DNA of 64,000 bases from the NCBI GenBank assembly GCA_027045875.1, contig JALUAG010000031.1, positions 1-64,000 of the forward strand. The letters run 5' to 3'. The translations under genes were made by a program, and so were the position numbers. This stretch comes from Alphaproteobacteria bacterium. GTDB lineage: Bacteria > Pseudomonadota > Alphaproteobacteria > Geminicoccales > Geminicoccaceae. Below the pieces are notes generated by a model. The model did not search any database. It saw nothing but the letters and a program-made list of their open reading frames with translations, and was not told the origin of the DNA. Below are positions 44,534 through 55,236 of this stretch, one piece after another (the stretch's first letter is position 1; every line of letters starts with the position of its first letter).

Positions 44534-47003
44534 TTTCGTCAAGTCCACAGCCGTCGCCGCCACCGCCGCGACCGCGGGCATCACCCTCGGCGAGGGCAGC
44601 GCGCGGGCGGTCGGTCCCGCCAACGACATCCGCTGGGACAAGGGCGTGTGCCGCTTCTGCGGCACGGGCTGCGGCGTGCTGATCGGGGTCAAGGACGGTC
44701 GGGTGGTGGCCACCCAGGGCGATCCCGACGCGCCGGTCAACCGCGGGCTCAACTGCATCAAGGGATATTTTCTTTCCAAGATCATGTACGGCGCGGACCG
44801 CCTCACCACACCGCTGCTGAGGAAGCGCAACGGCAGGTACGACAAGGAGGGGGAGTTCGAGCCCGTCTCCTGGGACGAGGCCTTCGACATCATGGCCGAG
44901 AAGTGGAAGAAGGTCCTGAAGGAGAAGGGGCCGACCGCGATCGGCATGTTCGGCTCCGGCCAGTGGACGGTGTGGGAGGGCTATGCCGCCGTCAAGCTGA
45001 TGAAGGCCGGCTTCCGCTCCAACAACATCGATCCCAATGCCCGTCACTGCATGGCCTCGGCCGTGGCCGCCTTCATCCGCAGTTTCGGCATCGACGAGCC
45101 GATGGGCTGCTACGACGATCTCGAATACGCCGACGCCTTCGTCCTCTGGGGCGCCAACATGTCGGAGATGCACCCCATCCTGTGGTCGCGGCTGACCGAC
45201 CGGCGGCTGACGGCCGGCCACGTCAAGGTGGCGGTGCTGAGTACCTTCGAGAACCGCAATTTCGAGCTCGCCGATCTGCCGATCGTCTTCAAGCCGCAGA
45301 CGGACCTCGCGATCCTCAACTTCATCGCCAACTACATCATCCAGAACGGCAAGGTGAACGAGGAGTTCGTCGACAGGCACGTCAACTTCCGCCGCGGTGT
45401 CACCGACATCGGCTACGGACTGCGGCCCGAGGACCCGCGGCAGAAGGCCGCCGCCAACGCCGACAAGGCGGGAGCCTCGGAACCGATGACCTTCGAGGAA
45501 TACAAGGCCTTCGTCGCCGACTACACGCTCGAGAAGGTGTCCGAGCTGTCCGGGGTGCCGCAGGACAAGCTGGTGGCGCTGGCCGAGCTCTACGCCGACC
45601 CCAAGCGGAAGGTGGTCTCCTACTGGACCATGGGCTTCAACCAGCACACCCGCGGCACCTGGGTGAACAACCTCGTCTACAACGTGCACCTGCTGGTCGG
45701 GAAAATCAGCGAACCCGGCAACGGACCGTTCTCGCTGACCGGTCAGCCTTCGGCCTGCGGCACCGCCCGCGAGGTGGGAACTTTCGCCCATCGCCTGCCG
45801 GCGGACATGGTGGTCAAGAACCCCAAGCACCGGGAGATCGCGGAGAAGATCTGGAAGCTGCCCGAGGGCACGATCCCACCGAAGCCCGGCTACCACGCCG
45901 TCCTCCACAACCGGATGCTCAAGGACGGCAAGCTCAACGCCTACTGGGTGCAATGCACCAACAACGTGCAGGCGGCCGCCAATCTCAACAACGAGACCTG
46001 GCCCGGATACCGCAATCCGGACAACTTCATCGTCGTTTCCGACGCCTATCCGACGGTCACCACCGCCGCCGCCGACCTCATCCTGCCCACCGCCATGTGG
46101 GCGGAAAAGGAGGGGGCCTACGGCAACGCCGAACGGCGCACCCAGTTCTGGCGTCAGCAGGTGCGCGCACCCGGCGAAGCACGCTCCGACCTCTGGCAGG
46201 TGATGGAGTTCTCGAAGCGCTTCAAGGTGGAGGAGGTGTGGCCCGAAGAGCTGCTCGCCAAGAAGCCCGAGTACCGGGGCAAGACGCTGTTCGACATCCT
46301 CTTCCGGAACGGTCAGGTGGACAGGTTCAGCCTCGACGAGATTCAGCCCGGCTTCGACAACGACGAAAGCTTCCATTTCGGCTTCTACGTCCAGAAAGGC
46401 CTGTACGAGGAATACCGCCGGTTCGGCCTCGGCAAGGCGCACGATCTCGCACCCTTCGACATGTACCATCAGAGTCGCGGCCTGCGCTGGCCGGTGGTCG
46501 ACGGCAAGGAGACCCTGTGGCGCTTCCGGGAGGGCTTCGATCCCTACGTGAAGAAGGGCGAGGGGATCCGCTTCTACGGCAAGGACGACGGGCGGGCGGT
46601 GGTATACGCCGTCCCCTACGAGCCGCCGGCCGAAGTGCCCGACGAGGAGTACGATCTGTGGCTCGTCACCGGGCGGGTGCTCGAGCACTGGCACTCGGGC
46701 TCCATGACGCGGCGTGTGCCCGAGCTGCACCGGGCGGTTCCCTATGCGGTGCTGTTCATGAACCCAGAGGATGCCCGCAAGCGTGGGCTGCATCGGGGCC
46801 AGGTGGCGATGGTCAGGACACGGCGCGGCGCGGTGGAGACCCGCATCGAGACCAAGGGGCGCAACCGGCCGCCGGAGGGGGTCGTGTTCTTCCCCTGGTT
46901 CGACGAGGGCCAGCTCGTCAACAAGCTGACGCTGGACGCCACCTGTCCGATCTCCAAGGAGACGGACTACAAGAAGTGCGCTTGCCGCGTCGAAGCGGTG
47001 TGA
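44514..47003 (+). CDS. napA: Periplasmic nitrate reductase catalytic subunit
   Basis: An 829-residue molybdopterin enzyme reducing nitrate to nitrite in the periplasm. A Tat signal ([20 protein letters not shown], residues about 3-22) is followed by the 4Fe-4S motif [10 protein letters not shown] with the fourth Cys in NCIKGYF near 85. The Mo ligand is Cys in [10 protein letters not shown] near residue 180. [32 protein letters not shown] is a typical NapA end. The ATG at 44514 lies within napD. Confidence 0.97.
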   Translation: MHQSRRDFVKSTAVAATAATAGITLGEGSARAVGPANDIRWDKGVCRFCGTGCGVLIGVKDGRVVATQGDPDAPVNRGLNCIKGYFLSKIMYGADRLTTPLLRKRNGRYDKEGEFEPVSWDEAFDIMAEKWKKVLKEKGPTAIGMFGSGQWTVWEGYAAVKLMKAGFRSNNIDPNARHCMASAVAAFIRSFGIDEPMGCYDDLEYADAFVLWGANMSEMHPILWSRLTDRRLTAGHVKVAVLSTFENRNFELADLPIVFKPQTDLAILNFIANYIIQNGKVNEEFVDRHVNFRRGVTDIGYGLRPEDPRQKAAANADKAGASEPMTFEEYKAFVADYTLEKVSELSGVPQDKLVALAELYADPKRKVVSYWTMGFNQHTRGTWVNNLVYNVHLLVGKISEPGNGPFSLTGQPSACGTAREVGTFAHRLPADMVVKNPKHREIAEKIWKLPEGTIPPKPGYHAVLHNRMLKDGKLNAYWVQCTNNVQAAANLNNETWPGYRNPDNFIVVSDAYPTVTTAAADLILPTAMWAEKEGAYGNAERRTQFWRQQVRAPGEARSDLWQVMEFSKRFKVEEVWPEELLAKKPEYRGKTLFDILFRNGQVDRFSLDEIQPGFDNDESFHFGFYVQKGLYEEYRRFGLGKAHDLAPFDMYHQSRGLRWPVVDGKETLWRFREGFDPYVKKGEGIRFYGKDDGRAVVYAVPYEPPAEVPDEEYDLWLVTGRVLEHWHSGSMTRRVPELHRAVPYAVLFMNPEDARKRGLHRGQVAMVRTRRGAVETRIETKGRNRPPEGVVFFPWFDEGQLVNKLTLDATCPISKETDYKKCACRVEAV

Positions 47004-47025
47004 GAGTGGCTGCGGGAGTGCGGCC

Positions 47026-47790
47026 ATGGCGGCTTTCTCACCGGAACGGCGGCGCCTCCTCGAAAACGGCGCCCGGGCGGCGGCGGGAGCGGCCTGTGCG
47101 GGACTGGTGATCGGGCTCCTGGGCGAACGCGCGACGGCCCTGCCACCGACCGCTCTGCGCCCGCCCGGGGCGCTGCCGGAGGAGCTCTTCCTCGCGGCCT
47201 GCGTGCGCTGTGGTCTGTGCGTGCGGGACTGCCCCTACGACACCCTGCGGCTCGCCGATCTGACCGACGGGCCGGCTCCCGGCACCCCCTATTTCGTGGC
47301 CCGCGAGGTGCCCTGCGAGATGTGCGAGGACATCCCCTGCCGGGCCGCCTGCCCGACAGGCGCCCTCGATCCCGCACTCACCGCGATCGAGGACGCGCGC
47401 ATGGGGCTCGCCGTCCTCGTCGACCGGGAGACCTGCCTCAACTGGCAGGGGCTGCGCTGCGACGTCTGCTACCGGGTCTGCCCGCTCATCGACCGGGCGA
47501 TCACTCTCGAGATGCAGCCCAATCCGCGCACCGGCGCGCACGCGCTGTTCATTCCCACCGTGCACAGCGAAGCCTGTACCGGCTGCGGCAAATGCGAACG
47601 CGCCTGCGTGCTGGAAGAAGCCGCCATCAAGGTGTTGCCGCTGGCGGTGGCCAAGGGCAGGGTGGGGAGCCACTACCGCTGGGGCTGGCGCGAGAAGGAG
47701 AAGGCGGGCGGCCCGCTGGTGGAGGACATCGTCGATCTGCCCGATCGCGTGCCGCCCGGCGCGCTGCCCGAGCGGGGAGGGGGAAGATGA
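47026..47790 (+). CDS. napG: Quinol dehydrogenase iron-sulfur component NapG
   Basis: A 254-residue periplasmic ferredoxin-like protein with an N-terminal Tat-like or anchor segment ([27 protein letters not shown]). Four 4Fe-4S motifs follow: [13 protein letters not shown] near residue 58, [14 protein letters not shown] near 90, [10 protein letters not shown] near 142, and [12 protein letters not shown] near 175. With NapH it forms a quinol dehydrogenase feeding electrons to NapC/NapB. Its TGA overlaps the napH ATG. Confidence 0.93.
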   Translation: MAAFSPERRRLLENGARAAAGAACAGLVIGLLGERATALPPTALRPPGALPEELFLAACVRCGLCVRDCPYDTLRLADLTDGPAPGTPYFVAREVPCEMCEDIPCRAACPTGALDPALTAIEDARMGLAVLVDRETCLNWQGLRCDVCYRVCPLIDRAITLEMQPNPRTGAHALFIPTVHSEACTGCGKCERACVLEEAAIKVLPLAVAKGRVGSHYRWGWREKEKAGGPLVEDIVDLPDRVPPGALPERGGGR

Positions 47791-48692
47791 CCCCCGCGCC
47801 TCCCCTGCCGGATCGTCCGGGTGCCGCGGCGGTGGCCGCCAAGGGCTGGCTCGGGGCGCATCGGTGGCTCCTGCTGCGGCGGGCGAGCCAGCTCTTCTTC
47901 CTCGCGCTGTTCCTCACCGGTCCCCTGTTCGGGATCTGGATCACCAAGGGCACCCTCGCCTCCAGCCTGACCCTGGGGGTGTTGCCCCTGTCCGATCCCT
48001 TCATCGAACTGCAGAGCCTGGTGGCCGGTCATCTGCCCGCGCTCACGGCGCTCACCGGCGCGCTCATCGTCCTCGCCGGCTATCTGCTGGTGGGCGGGCG
48101 TGTCTACTGCAGCTGGGTGTGCCCCATCAATCCGGTCACCGACGCCGCCGTCTGGCTGCACCGACGCTTCGGCATCGCCAAGGGCTGGCAGCCGCGGCGC
48201 GGCACCCGCGTCTGGCTCCTGCTGCTGGCGCTCGTCGGCTCCGCGGTCACCGGCACCGTCTTCTGGGAGCTCGTCAATCCGGTCACCATCTTCCATCGCA
48301 CGCTCGTCTACGGGCTCGCCGGCGGCTGGTTCGTGGTGCTCGCCATCTTCCTGTTCGACCTCCTCGTCAGTCGGCGCGGCTGGTGCAGCCATCTCTGTCC
48401 GGTGGGGGCCTTCTACGGACAGCTCAACCGCTTCGCCCTGCTCAAGGTGAGCGCCAGGGGGCGGGCGGCCTGCGACGACTGCATGGACTGCTTCGCCGTC
48501 TGCCCGGAACCGCACGTCATCACGCCGGCGCTGCGCGCCACCGAGCCGGACCGGAGTCCCGTCATCCGGCACCACGACTGCACCAACTGCGCCCGCTGCA
48601 TCGACGTCTGCGCCAAGGACGTGTTCGCCTTCGCCCTTCGCTCGGACCGCAGCGAGGTTTCCGCGAGACCGCATCTGGCACCGGAAAGCTGA
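47787..48692 (+). CDS. napH: Quinol dehydrogenase membrane component NapH
   Basis: A 301-residue protein with four transmembrane helices (first near residues 35-50) and cytoplasmic Cys motifs. [12 protein letters not shown] near residue 110 and [12 protein letters not shown] near 200 are the twin CxxxCP motifs of NapH. The C-terminus has two 4Fe-4S sites, [14 protein letters not shown] near 225 and [14 protein letters not shown] near 260. It passes electrons from quinol to NapG. Confidence 0.94.
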   Translation: MTPAPPLPDRPGAAAVAAKGWLGAHRWLLLRRASQLFFLALFLTGPLFGIWITKGTLASSLTLGVLPLSDPFIELQSLVAGHLPALTALTGALIVLAGYLLVGGRVYCSWVCPINPVTDAAVWLHRRFGIAKGWQPRRGTRVWLLLLALVGSAVTGTVFWELVNPVTIFHRTLVYGLAGGWFVVLAIFLFDLLVSRRGWCSHLCPVGAFYGQLNRFALLKVSARGRAACDDCMDCFAVCPEPHVITPALRATEPDRSPVIRHHDCTNCARCIDVCAKDVFAFALRSDRSEVSARPHLAPES

Positions 48693-48703
48693 GGAGATTG
48701 GCC

Positions 48704-49141
48704 GTGAAAACGATCCCGCCCCTGCTTGTTGCCCTCGCCTTTGCGGCCGCCCTGCCGGTCGTCTCCGCAGCCCAGGAGGTCGCGCCGCTGCGCGGAGAAG
48801 TCGGCATCGACGAGCTCAACGAGGCGCCGCCCATCGTGCGGCTGCGCTCCGGGCGCGCCTTCCCCCGAGCCTACCGCCAGCAGCCGCCGCTCATTCCCCA
48901 CCGCATCGCCGGTTACCAGATCGATCTTCGCGTCAACAAGTGCCTCTCCTGTCACGACTGGCCCAACAACGTGGAGGAAGGGGCACCCAAGATCAGCGAG
49001 ACCCACTACGTCGATCGCAACGGCCGGCCGCTCGACAGGGTGGCGCGGACCCGCTGGTTCTGCACCCAGTGCCACGTGCCGCAGACCAACGCGCCGAGCC
49101 TGGTCAAGAACGCCTTCAAGAACGCCAAGGATCTCCGCTGA
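48704..49141 (+). CDS. napB: Periplasmic nitrate reductase cytochrome subunit NapB
   Basis: A 145-residue dihaem cytochrome c that donates electrons to NapA. A Sec signal peptide covers about residues 1-22, ending VVSAAQ. Two haem motifs, CLSCH near residue 84 and CTQCH near 120, are the expected number. GTG at 48704 is preceded by GAGGAG. It is followed by napC. Confidence 0.93.
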   Translation: MKTIPPLLVALAFAAALPVVSAAQEVAPLRGEVGIDELNEAPPIVRLRSGRAFPRAYRQQPPLIPHRIAGYQIDLRVNKCLSCHDWPNNVEEGAPKISETHYVDRNGRPLDRVARTRWFCTQCHVPQTNAPSLVKNAFKNAKDLR

Positions 49142-49159
49142 CCCGGAAAGGAGCCCACC

Positions 49160-49852
49160 ATGAGTGACGACACTCCTCCTGCCGCGGCCGCGGCCGATAC
49201 GGCAGAGAAGGGCGAGAAGCTGTCCCGCAGACGCCGGATCTGGCATTTCTTCACTCGCCCGAGCACGCGTTGGGCGGCCGGCACGCTCACCGCCTTCGGC
49301 ATCGTTCTGGGTGTGCTCTTCTGGGGCGGTTTCAACTGGGCGATGGAGCTCACCAACACCGAGAGCTTCTGCATCAGCTGTCACGAAATGGAAGCCAATG
49401 TCTATCGCGAGTACCGCGGCACCATCCACTACTCCAATCGCTCGGGTGTGCGGGCGACCTGCTCGGACTGCCACGTGCCGAGGGAGTGGGTCTACAAGGT
49501 GGTGCGCAAGGTGAAGGCGACCAAGGAGCTGTTCTACCATCTGACGGGCGAGATCAACACGGCCGAGAAGTTCGAGGCCAAGCGCATGCAGCTCGCCAAG
49601 AACGTCTGGTACCAGATGAAAACGACCGACTCGCGAGAATGTCGGAACTGTCACAACTTCACCTTCATGGATCTGGCCCTGCAGGAACCGCGGGCGGCCG
49701 AGCGCCATACCGAGGCCGCCAAGGAGGGCAAGACCTGCATCGACTGCCACCGCGGCATCGCCCACCGGCTTCCCGAGGGAGCGCTGCAGGTGGATCTCGA
49801 GCAGCTCGTGCGGGAACGCGAGGGCGGGGCCTCCGTGGTCCGGCGGGAGTGA
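49160..49852 (+). CDS. napC: NapC/NirT-type tetrahaem cytochrome c
   Basis: A 230-residue membrane-anchored cytochrome that oxidises quinol and reduces NapB. A single transmembrane segment lies near residues 38-62 (AAGTLTAFGIVLGVLFWGG). Four CxxCH motifs (CISCH near 74, CSDCH near 100, CRNCH near 165, CIDCH near 195) bind haem. It ends the napFDAGHBC operon; napE is absent. Both NapC and NapGH are present, giving two electron entry routes. Confidence 0.95.
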   Translation: MSDDTPPAAAAADTAEKGEKLSRRRRIWHFFTRPSTRWAAGTLTAFGIVLGVLFWGGFNWAMELTNTESFCISCHEMEANVYREYRGTIHYSNRSGVRATCSDCHVPREWVYKVVRKVKATKELFYHLTGEINTAEKFEAKRMQLAKNVWYQMKTTDSRECRNCHNFTFMDLALQEPRAAERHTEAAKEGKTCIDCHRGIAHRLPEGALQVDLEQLVREREGGASVVRRE

Positions 49853-49877
49853 TTCGGCGGATCGCCGGTTGCCGATC

Positions 49878-49906
49878 GGCCCGCGCTTGCCGGCGCGGGC
49901 CTTTTT
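49878..49906 (+). terminator. Intrinsic terminator of the nap operon
   Basis: GGCCCGCGC and GCGCGGGCC form a perfect 9-bp stem with a 6-base loop, followed by five T residues, 26 bases after the napC stop. Confidence 0.9.
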
Positions 49907-49941
49907 CGTGCAGATGGGGGCGGAGGCAAGGGGAGGAGAGG

Positions 49942-51213
49942 TTGTCCGAGGTACACCGCGCCTTTCTCCGCCGGCTGTTCGAGGGGGCCGTCGCCGCGGC
50001 CGATCCGCTCGAGGTGGTGCCGCCCCATCTGCCCGCGCCGCCCCGCGGGCGTACGGTCGTGGTCGGCGCCGGCAAGGCCTCGGCCAAGATGGCGAAGGCC
50101 GTGGAAGCGCACTGGCCGGGCCCTCTCGAGGGGCTGGTGGTCACCCGCTACGGTCATGCCGTGTCCTGCCGGCGGATCGAGATCGTCGAGGCGGCCCACC
50201 CCGTACCCGACGCCGCCGGTCTCGATGCCGCCCGCCGCATGCTCGATCTGGTCTCCGGGCTGGGCGAGGAGGATCTGGTGATCGCCCTGATTTCGGGGGG
50301 CGGCTCGGCGCTCCTGACCCTGCCGGCGGAGGGCCTGACCCTGGCCGACAAGCAGGCCGTCAACCGGGCGCTCCTGCGGTCGGGAGCGACCATCCTCGAG
50401 ATGAACTGCGTGCGCAAGCATCTCTCGGCCATCAAGGGCGGACGGCTGGCGGCGGCCGCCTGGCCCGCGCGCACGCACGCCCTCCTGATCTCGGACGTGC
50501 CGGGCGACGACCCGGCGGTGATCGCCTCCGGGCCCACGGTCGCAGACCCCACCACCTTCGCCGACGCGCTCGCCATCCTCGAGAAATACGGCATCCGCGA
50601 GCCGGCGGCGGTGATCCGCCATCTGCGGGCGGCCCGCGAGGAGACGCCCAAGCCCGGGGACCCGCGCCTTTCCCGCACCGAGAACGTGATCGTGGCACGG
50701 CCGCAGCAGTCCCTCGAGGCGGCAGCGGCCCGCGCCCGCGGGGAGGGGGTGACGCCGCTCCTGCTGGGGGACGCCATCGAGGGGGAGGCCCGCGAGGTGG
50801 GACGGGTGATGGCCGGCATCGCCTGGTCGGTGCGGCGCCACGGTCATCCGCTGCCGCCGCCCTGCGTCCTCCTTTCGGGCGGCGAGACCACGGTCACCCT
50901 GCGGGGTCGCGGCCGCGGCGGGCGCAATGTCGAATTCCTGCTGAGCCTCGCCATTGCCCTCGAGGGCGCGGGCCGGGTCTGGGCGGTGGCCGGCGACACC
51001 GACGGCGTGGACGGGGCGGAGGAGGTGGCCGGCGGCTTCGTCACCCCGGACAGCCTCGCGCGCGCGGCGGCGATCGGCATCGATGCGAGGGCGCGACTGG
51101 CCGACAACGACGCCCACGGCTTCTTCGAGGCCTTGGGGGATCAGCTCGTGACCGGGCCGACCCTCACCAACGTCAACGATTTCCGGGCGATCCTGATCAC
51201 CGCGACAGACTGA
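49942..51213 (+). CDS. Glycerate 2-kinase (GckA/MOFRL family)
   Basis: A 423-residue kinase that phosphorylates D-glycerate to 2-phosphoglycerate, linking hydroxypyruvate or serine-cycle and tartronate pathways to glycolysis. VVVGAGKASAKMAKAVE near residue 37, ISGGGSALLTLPAEGLTLADKQAVNRALLRSGA near 115, and LLSGGETTVTLRGRGRGGRNVEFLL near 310 are typical of the MOFRL family. The start is a TTG at 49942 placed five bases after GGGAGGAG; the nearby ATG at 49914 is out of frame. It converges with galM, overlapping by 17 bases. Confidence 0.9.
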   Translation: MSEVHRAFLRRLFEGAVAAADPLEVVPPHLPAPPRGRTVVVGAGKASAKMAKAVEAHWPGPLEGLVVTRYGHAVSCRRIEIVEAAHPVPDAAGLDAARRMLDLVSGLGEEDLVIALISGGGSALLTLPAEGLTLADKQAVNRALLRSGATILEMNCVRKHLSAIKGGRLAAAAWPARTHALLISDVPGDDPAVIASGPTVADPTTFADALAILEKYGIREPAAVIRHLRAAREETPKPGDPRLSRTENVIVARPQQSLEAAAARARGEGVTPLLLGDAIEGEAREVGRVMAGIAWSVRRHGHPLPPPCVLLSGGETTVTLRGRGRGGRNVEFLLSLAIALEGAGRVWAVAGDTDGVDGAEEVAGGFVTPDSLARAAAIGIDARARLADNDAHGFFEALGDQLVTGPTLTNVNDFRAILITATD

Positions 51214-52195
51214 AACGGTGCTCCATCACGTGCCGGTAGGTCTCGCCGGGGCGCAGGATGGCGTTCGGAAAATGTGGCATGTTGGGCGCGTTCGGGAAGT
51301 TCTCGGTCTCGAGGCACAGCCCCGCCCGCGGTCCGATGTGGCGGCCGGTGGAGGTCGTGATGTCGAGCTTGAAGCCGGTGTAGAGCTGCACCCCCGGCTG
51401 ATCGGCCCAGAGCTCCATGCAGCGGCCCGAGACCGGATCCTCGAGCCGGGCGACCCGGCGGAAGCCTTCGCCGCGCACCACGAAGCAGTTGTCGTAGTCG
51501 GGGTCGCCGGCAGCGTCGATGCGGCGGGGACTGCGGAAGTCGTAGCGGGTCCCGGCGACCTCGAGAAGGCGGCCGGTGGGGATGGTGTCGGGCCCGGCCT
51601 CCAGGTAGCGATCGGCCTCCAGGGTCAGGAGATGGCCGTCGATGGTGCCCGACCCGGCGAGGTTCCAGTAGCTGTGATGGGCGAAATTGACCGGGGTGGG
51701 GGCGTCCGTCTCCGCTTCCATCTCGATGCGCAGCACGTTCCCGTCTGTCAGCCGGTAGGTGCAGTGCGCATGGAGATTGCCGGGAAAGCCCTGGTCACCG
51801 TCGGGCGAGGCGATGGAGAAGCGGACGGCGCAGCCCTCGGGATCGGCCTCGGCCGACCAGATCCGCCGGGCCAGATTGTCGGGGCCGCCGTGCAGGGTGT
51901 GACGGCCCTTCTCGTTGCGCGGCAGCTCGTGGGTCCGGCCGTCGAGAGTGAAGCGACCCCCCGCGATACGGTTGGCGAAGCGGCCCACGGTGGCGCCGAG
52001 ATAGGCCTGCTGGGCGGGGTAGTCCGCGAAGCGTTCGAGGCCGAGCACGAGATCGACGTCGGTCCCGACCGACCGCAGCGATCGGAGCGTGGCGCCCCAG
52101 GAAATGATCTCGGCCACCAGCCCGTCTCGTGACAGGGTGAATCGCTCCACGGGCCCGCCGCGAAAACGGCCGAAGAGATCGCGTTCGACGCCCAT
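51197..52195 (-). CDS. galM: Aldose 1-epimerase
   Basis: A 332-residue mutarotase equilibrating alpha and beta anomers of aldoses. Catalytic His lies in NFAHHSYWNLAGSG near residue 173 and the Glu in CLETENFPNAPNMPHFP near 300. The N-terminal GATLRSLRS and YLGATVGRFANRIAGGRF blocks are standard. It sits three bases downstream of the SDR gene and divergent from a sugar ABC operon, suggesting a common sugar catabolic role. Confidence 0.94.
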   Translation of the reverse strand: MGVERDLFGRFRGGPVERFTLSRDGLVAEIISWGATLRSLRSVGTDVDLVLGLERFADYPAQQAYLGATVGRFANRIAGGRFTLDGRTHELPRNEKGRHTLHGGPDNLARRIWSAEADPEGCAVRFSIASPDGDQGFPGNLHAHCTYRLTDGNVLRIEMEAETDAPTPVNFAHHSYWNLAGSGTIDGHLLTLEADRYLEAGPDTIPTGRLLEVAGTRYDFRSPRRIDAAGDPDYDNCFVVRGEGFRRVARLEDPVSGRCMELWADQPGVQLYTGFKLDITTSTGRHIGPRAGLCLETENFPNAPNMPHFPNAILRPGETYRHVMEHRFSLSR

Positions 52196-52198
52196 CGT

Positions 52199-53023
52199 TC
52201 ACACCGGTCGGGGCGGATCGAGAGGAACCGGGGGCTCGTCCCAGCAGCCGTGCACCGTCTGGTCGAAATCGACGATGGAGCCGGTCATCATGCCGCTTTC
52301 CTCCGAGGCCAGGAAGGCCACCGCCCGTGCCACCTCGGCGGGTTTCAGCAGGCGTCCGAAGGGGCGGCCGGCTTCGGCCTTCGCTAGCCAGTCGTCCGGA
52401 GCGTCGTGATAGCGCTTCTGGATCGCATGTTCGCCCGGCGTGTCCATCCAGCCGATGTCGAGACCGTTCACGCGGATGCGGTAGGGCAGCAGCGAGAAGG
52501 CGATGTTGCGGGTGAGGCCCGCGAGGGCCGCCTTGGAGGCCGAATAGGGAGCGAGGAAGCTCTGCCCGCCGTGGGCCGACATGGAGAGGATGTTGACGAT
52601 CGTGCCCGCGATCTTCTGGCGCAGCATGATCCGCACCGCATGCTGCATGAGGAAGAAGGGCGCCCGGACGTTGACGGCGAAGATGCGGTCGAAGAGTTCG
52701 GGCGAGGTGTCGAGGAGGTTGCCGCGATCGGTGACGGCGGCGGCGTTGACGAGGCAGTCCACCCGTCCGAAGGTCTCCTCCGCGCGCGCCATCATCGCCC
52801 GCAGCCCGTCGAGATCCTCGAGCTCGACGGGCACGAACAGGGCGTCGGCGCCCAGGGTCCGCAGGTCTCCGGCGACCCGTTCGCCCCGTTCCCGGTTGCG
52901 TCCGCAGACGACGATGCCGGCGGCGCCGCGGGCCACGAACAGCCGGGCGATGGCCTCGCCCAGCCCCTGCGTGCTTCCCGTGACCACCGCCACCTTGCCG
53001 GCCAGTTGCTGCGGCTCGTTCAT
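52199..53023 (-). CDS. Short-chain dehydrogenase/reductase
   Basis: A 274-residue classical SDR. The cofactor motif [12 protein letters not shown] lies near residue 18, NAAAV near 95, the catalytic Ser in ILSMSAHGG near 148, and YSASK near 160. [15 protein letters not shown] is at the C-terminus. It is probably a sugar or polyol dehydrogenase, given the adjoining aldose epimerase and the divergent sugar ABC operon. The start at 53023 follows a purine-rich site. Confidence 0.87.
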   Translation of the reverse strand: MNEPQQLAGKVAVVTGSTQGLGEAIARLFVARGAAGIVVCGRNRERGERVAGDLRTLGADALFVPVELEDLDGLRAMMARAEETFGRVDCLVNAAAVTDRGNLLDTSPELFDRIFAVNVRAPFFLMQHAVRIMLRQKIAGTIVNILSMSAHGGQSFLAPYSASKAALAGLTRNIAFSLLPYRIRVNGLDIGWMDTPGEHAIQKRYHDAPDDWLAKAEAGRPFGRLLKPAEVARAVAFLASEESGMMTGSIVDFDQTVHGCWDEPPVPLDPPRPV

Positions 53024-53167
53024 CTCCGGCCTCCCTTCGCACCCCACTCTAGCCCGCCGCTCCCGTCCCTGTCATGGTTCCCTTGTGATCCCCCGGCGGA
53101 CGGGCTAGAGGATGCCCTCGGTCCTTCGCCGCGACGGCGGGGGAACGCCAATCAGGGAGGAACCACA

Positions 53168-54151
53168 ATGAAACGGCTGTCCGTTGTGATCGCCGGCGCG
53201 GTCGCACTCGCGACCCTGGTCGGCTCGGCGTCGACGACCGTCGCCCAGGAGAAGAAGTTCACCATCGCCCTCATTCCCGGGCTCACCACCGACGCCTTCT
53301 ACATCACCATGCGCAAGGGGGCCCAGCTCGCGGCCGACGCACTCGGCGTGGAGCTCCTCTTCCAGGGGGGTCCCGAGTTCAATCCGACGGTGCAGGTGCC
53401 GGTGCTGCAGGCGGTGATCGCCCGCGCGCCGGACGCCATTCTCATCGCTCCCACCGACAAGCAGCAGCTCATCGCGCCGCTGCAGGTGGCGCACGAGAAG
53501 GGGATCCCGGTGATCACCGTCGACACCTTCATCGACGACGGCCGGTATCAGGACGGCGAAGGGCCGGGCGACTTCCCGCTCTCCTACATCGCCTCCGACA
53601 ACGTGCTCGGCGGACGCATGGCGGCGCGGGCGCTGGCCAAGGCCATCGGCGGCAAGGGCAAGGTCTACGTCTCCAACGTCAAGCCCGGGATCTCCACCAC
53701 CGACCAGCGCGAAGAGGGCTTCAAGCTGGAGATGGCGAACTATCCCGAGATCGAGGTGCTGGAGACCCAGTTCAACGACGACGACGCCAACAAGGCGGCG
53801 GCCCAGCTGCAGGCGGTCTATGCCCGCAACCCCGATCTCAAGGGGGTGTTCGGCGCCAACCTGTTCTCGGCCATCGGTGCCGCCGACGGGGTCAAGGCGC
53901 TGGGCAAGAGCGGCGAGATCAAGGTGGTGGCCTTCGACGCCCCGCAGCGCATCGTCGACGACATCAAGTCGGGGCTGATCGACATGGCCATCGCCCAGCA
54001 TCCGGCGGAAATCGGCTACTACGGCGTGGTCACCGCCTATGCCGTGCTGGTCGGTCAGTCGGTGCCGGTGCAGATCGGCACGGGCTTCACGGTGATGGAT
54101 GCCTCCAACATCGACGATCCCGAGATCCGCAAGTTCGTCTATTCCGACTGA
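53168..54151 (+). CDS. Sugar ABC transporter substrate-binding protein (FrcB/RbsB-like)
   Basis: A 327-residue periplasmic sugar-binding protein of the CUT2 (ribose/fructose) class. It has a Sec signal over residues about 1-26 (ending TTVAQE). IALIPGLTTDAFYITMRKGAQLAADALGVELLFQGG and ILIAPTDKQQLIAPLQVAHEKGIPVITVDTF are Periplasmic-binding-protein-like segments. The gene order binding protein, permease, single-domain ATPase matches rhizobial frcBCA. The ligand is probably a monosaccharide, perhaps fructose, mannose or ribose. Confidence 0.9.
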   Translation: MKRLSVVIAGAVALATLVGSASTTVAQEKKFTIALIPGLTTDAFYITMRKGAQLAADALGVELLFQGGPEFNPTVQVPVLQAVIARAPDAILIAPTDKQQLIAPLQVAHEKGIPVITVDTFIDDGRYQDGEGPGDFPLSYIASDNVLGGRMAARALAKAIGGKGKVYVSNVKPGISTTDQREEGFKLEMANYPEIEVLETQFNDDDANKAAAQLQAVYARNPDLKGVFGANLFSAIGAADGVKALGKSGEIKVVAFDAPQRIVDDIKSGLIDMAIAQHPAEIGYYGVVTAYAVLVGQSVPVQIGTGFTVMDASNIDDPEIRKFVYSD

Positions 54152-54158
54152 GCGAGGA

Positions 54159-54184
54159 GGCGGGGCGGCCGCGGCCGTCCCGCC
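54159..54184 (+). other. Intercistronic hairpin after the binding-protein gene
   Basis: GGCGGGGCGG and CCGTCCCGCC pair as a 10-bp stem (one G-U pair) with a 6-base CCGCGG loop, between the binding-protein and permease genes. There is no T tract, so it is more likely an mRNA-protecting structure than a terminator. The other ABC operon in this window has a hairpin in the same position. Confidence 0.5.
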
Positions 54185-54195
54185 CGCATCCCCTC

Positions 54196-55236
54196 ATGGC
54201 CCAGATCCGGACCACCCTCGCGCCGCACGAGCAGGAAGCCGCCCGGCATCCCTTCCTCGTGTTTCTGGCCGTCGCCTGGCCCTGGTTCTTCCTCTTCCTG
54301 CTGCTCGTCTTCTTCGAGAGCTGGGCGCGTCTCGCCTACGGCGTCTCCTTCGTGTTCAACGGCTTCAACGCCCAGAGCATCGCCCTCTTCGCCGCCGCCC
54401 CGCTGCTCCTCGGTCTCGGCCAGACCTTCGTCATCATCGCCGGCGGGATCGATCTTTCCGTCGGCTTCGTGATGGGGCTGGCGGCGGTGGTGATGGCCCG
54501 GGTGATGCAGAGCCTGACCCCCATCGATCCGGGCTTGGCGCTGGCCGCCGGCATCCTCGTCGCCTTCCTCGTGAGCCTAGTACCGGGGTGGATCAACGGT
54601 ACCCTGGTGTCGCGGCTGCGGGTGCCCGCCTTCATCGGCACCCTCGGCATGTACGGGGTGGCCCGCGGCACGGGTTTCCTGGCCGCCGGCGGCACCACGG
54701 TGCCGGTCAACAACCCCTGGCTGTTCGAGATGGGCAACGGCAAGCTCCTGGGCGTGCCCATCCCGGTGGTGATCACGGTCGCCGTCGTGATCGCCATGCA
54801 CTATCTCCTCTCGCAGACCCGCTTCGGCCAGCACACCTACGCGATCGGCGGCAACCGGGCGGCAGCGCTGCGCTCGGGCATCAACGTGCGCCGTCACACC
54901 CTGCTGCTCTACATGATCTCGGCCGGCTGCGCCGGTATCGCCGGCATCCTCTACACCGCCCGCTTTTCCGCCGGCGCCGCCCAGGCGGGGGAACCGCTGC
55001 TGCTCGATTCCATCGCCGCGGTGGTGATCGGCGGCGCCTCCCTGTTCGGTGGCTCGGGCACCATCATCGGCACGGTGATCGGCGCCCTCATCATCGCCAT
55101 CATCCAGTACGGGCTGGTGTTCATCGACGTCGAACCGTTCTGGCAGTTCGTCGCCGTCGGCATCGTGATCATCGTCTCGGTACTGATCGACCAGTCTCGC
55201 GAACGGCTCACCGGCGAGGTCAAGGATGAAGGCTGA
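54196..55236 (+). CDS. Sugar ABC transporter permease (CUT2, FrcC/RbsC-like)
   Basis: A 346-residue membrane permease with about nine to ten hydrophobic segments. FVIIAGGIDLSVGFVMGLAAVVMARVMQ near residue 82 is the CUT2 permease hallmark, and YAIGGNRAAALRSGINVRRHTLLLYMISAGCAGIAGIL near 215 is the conserved cytoplasmic loop and helix. It overlaps the ATPase gene by 11 bases. Confidence 0.93.
   Translation: MAQIRTTLAPHEQEAARHPFLVFLAVAWPWFFLFLLLVFFESWARLAYGVSFVFNGFNAQSIALFAAAPLLLGLGQTFVIIAGGIDLSVGFVMGLAAVVMARVMQSLTPIDPGLALAAGILVAFLVSLVPGWINGTLVSRLRVPAFIGTLGMYGVARGTGFLAAGGTTVPVNNPWLFEMGNGKLLGVPIPVVITVAVVIAMHYLLSQTRFGQHTYAIGGNRAAALRSGINVRRHTLLLYMISAGCAGIAGILYTARFSAGAAQAGEPLLLDSIAAVVIGGASLFGGSGTIIGTVIGALIIAIIQYGLVFIDVEPFWQFVAVGIVIIVSVLIDQSRERLTGEVKDEG

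Noticed and set aside
44523-47027. 834-codon minus-strand open frame
   Set aside because: It is an exact antisense shadow of napA, with His/Val/Gly-rich low-complexity translation.
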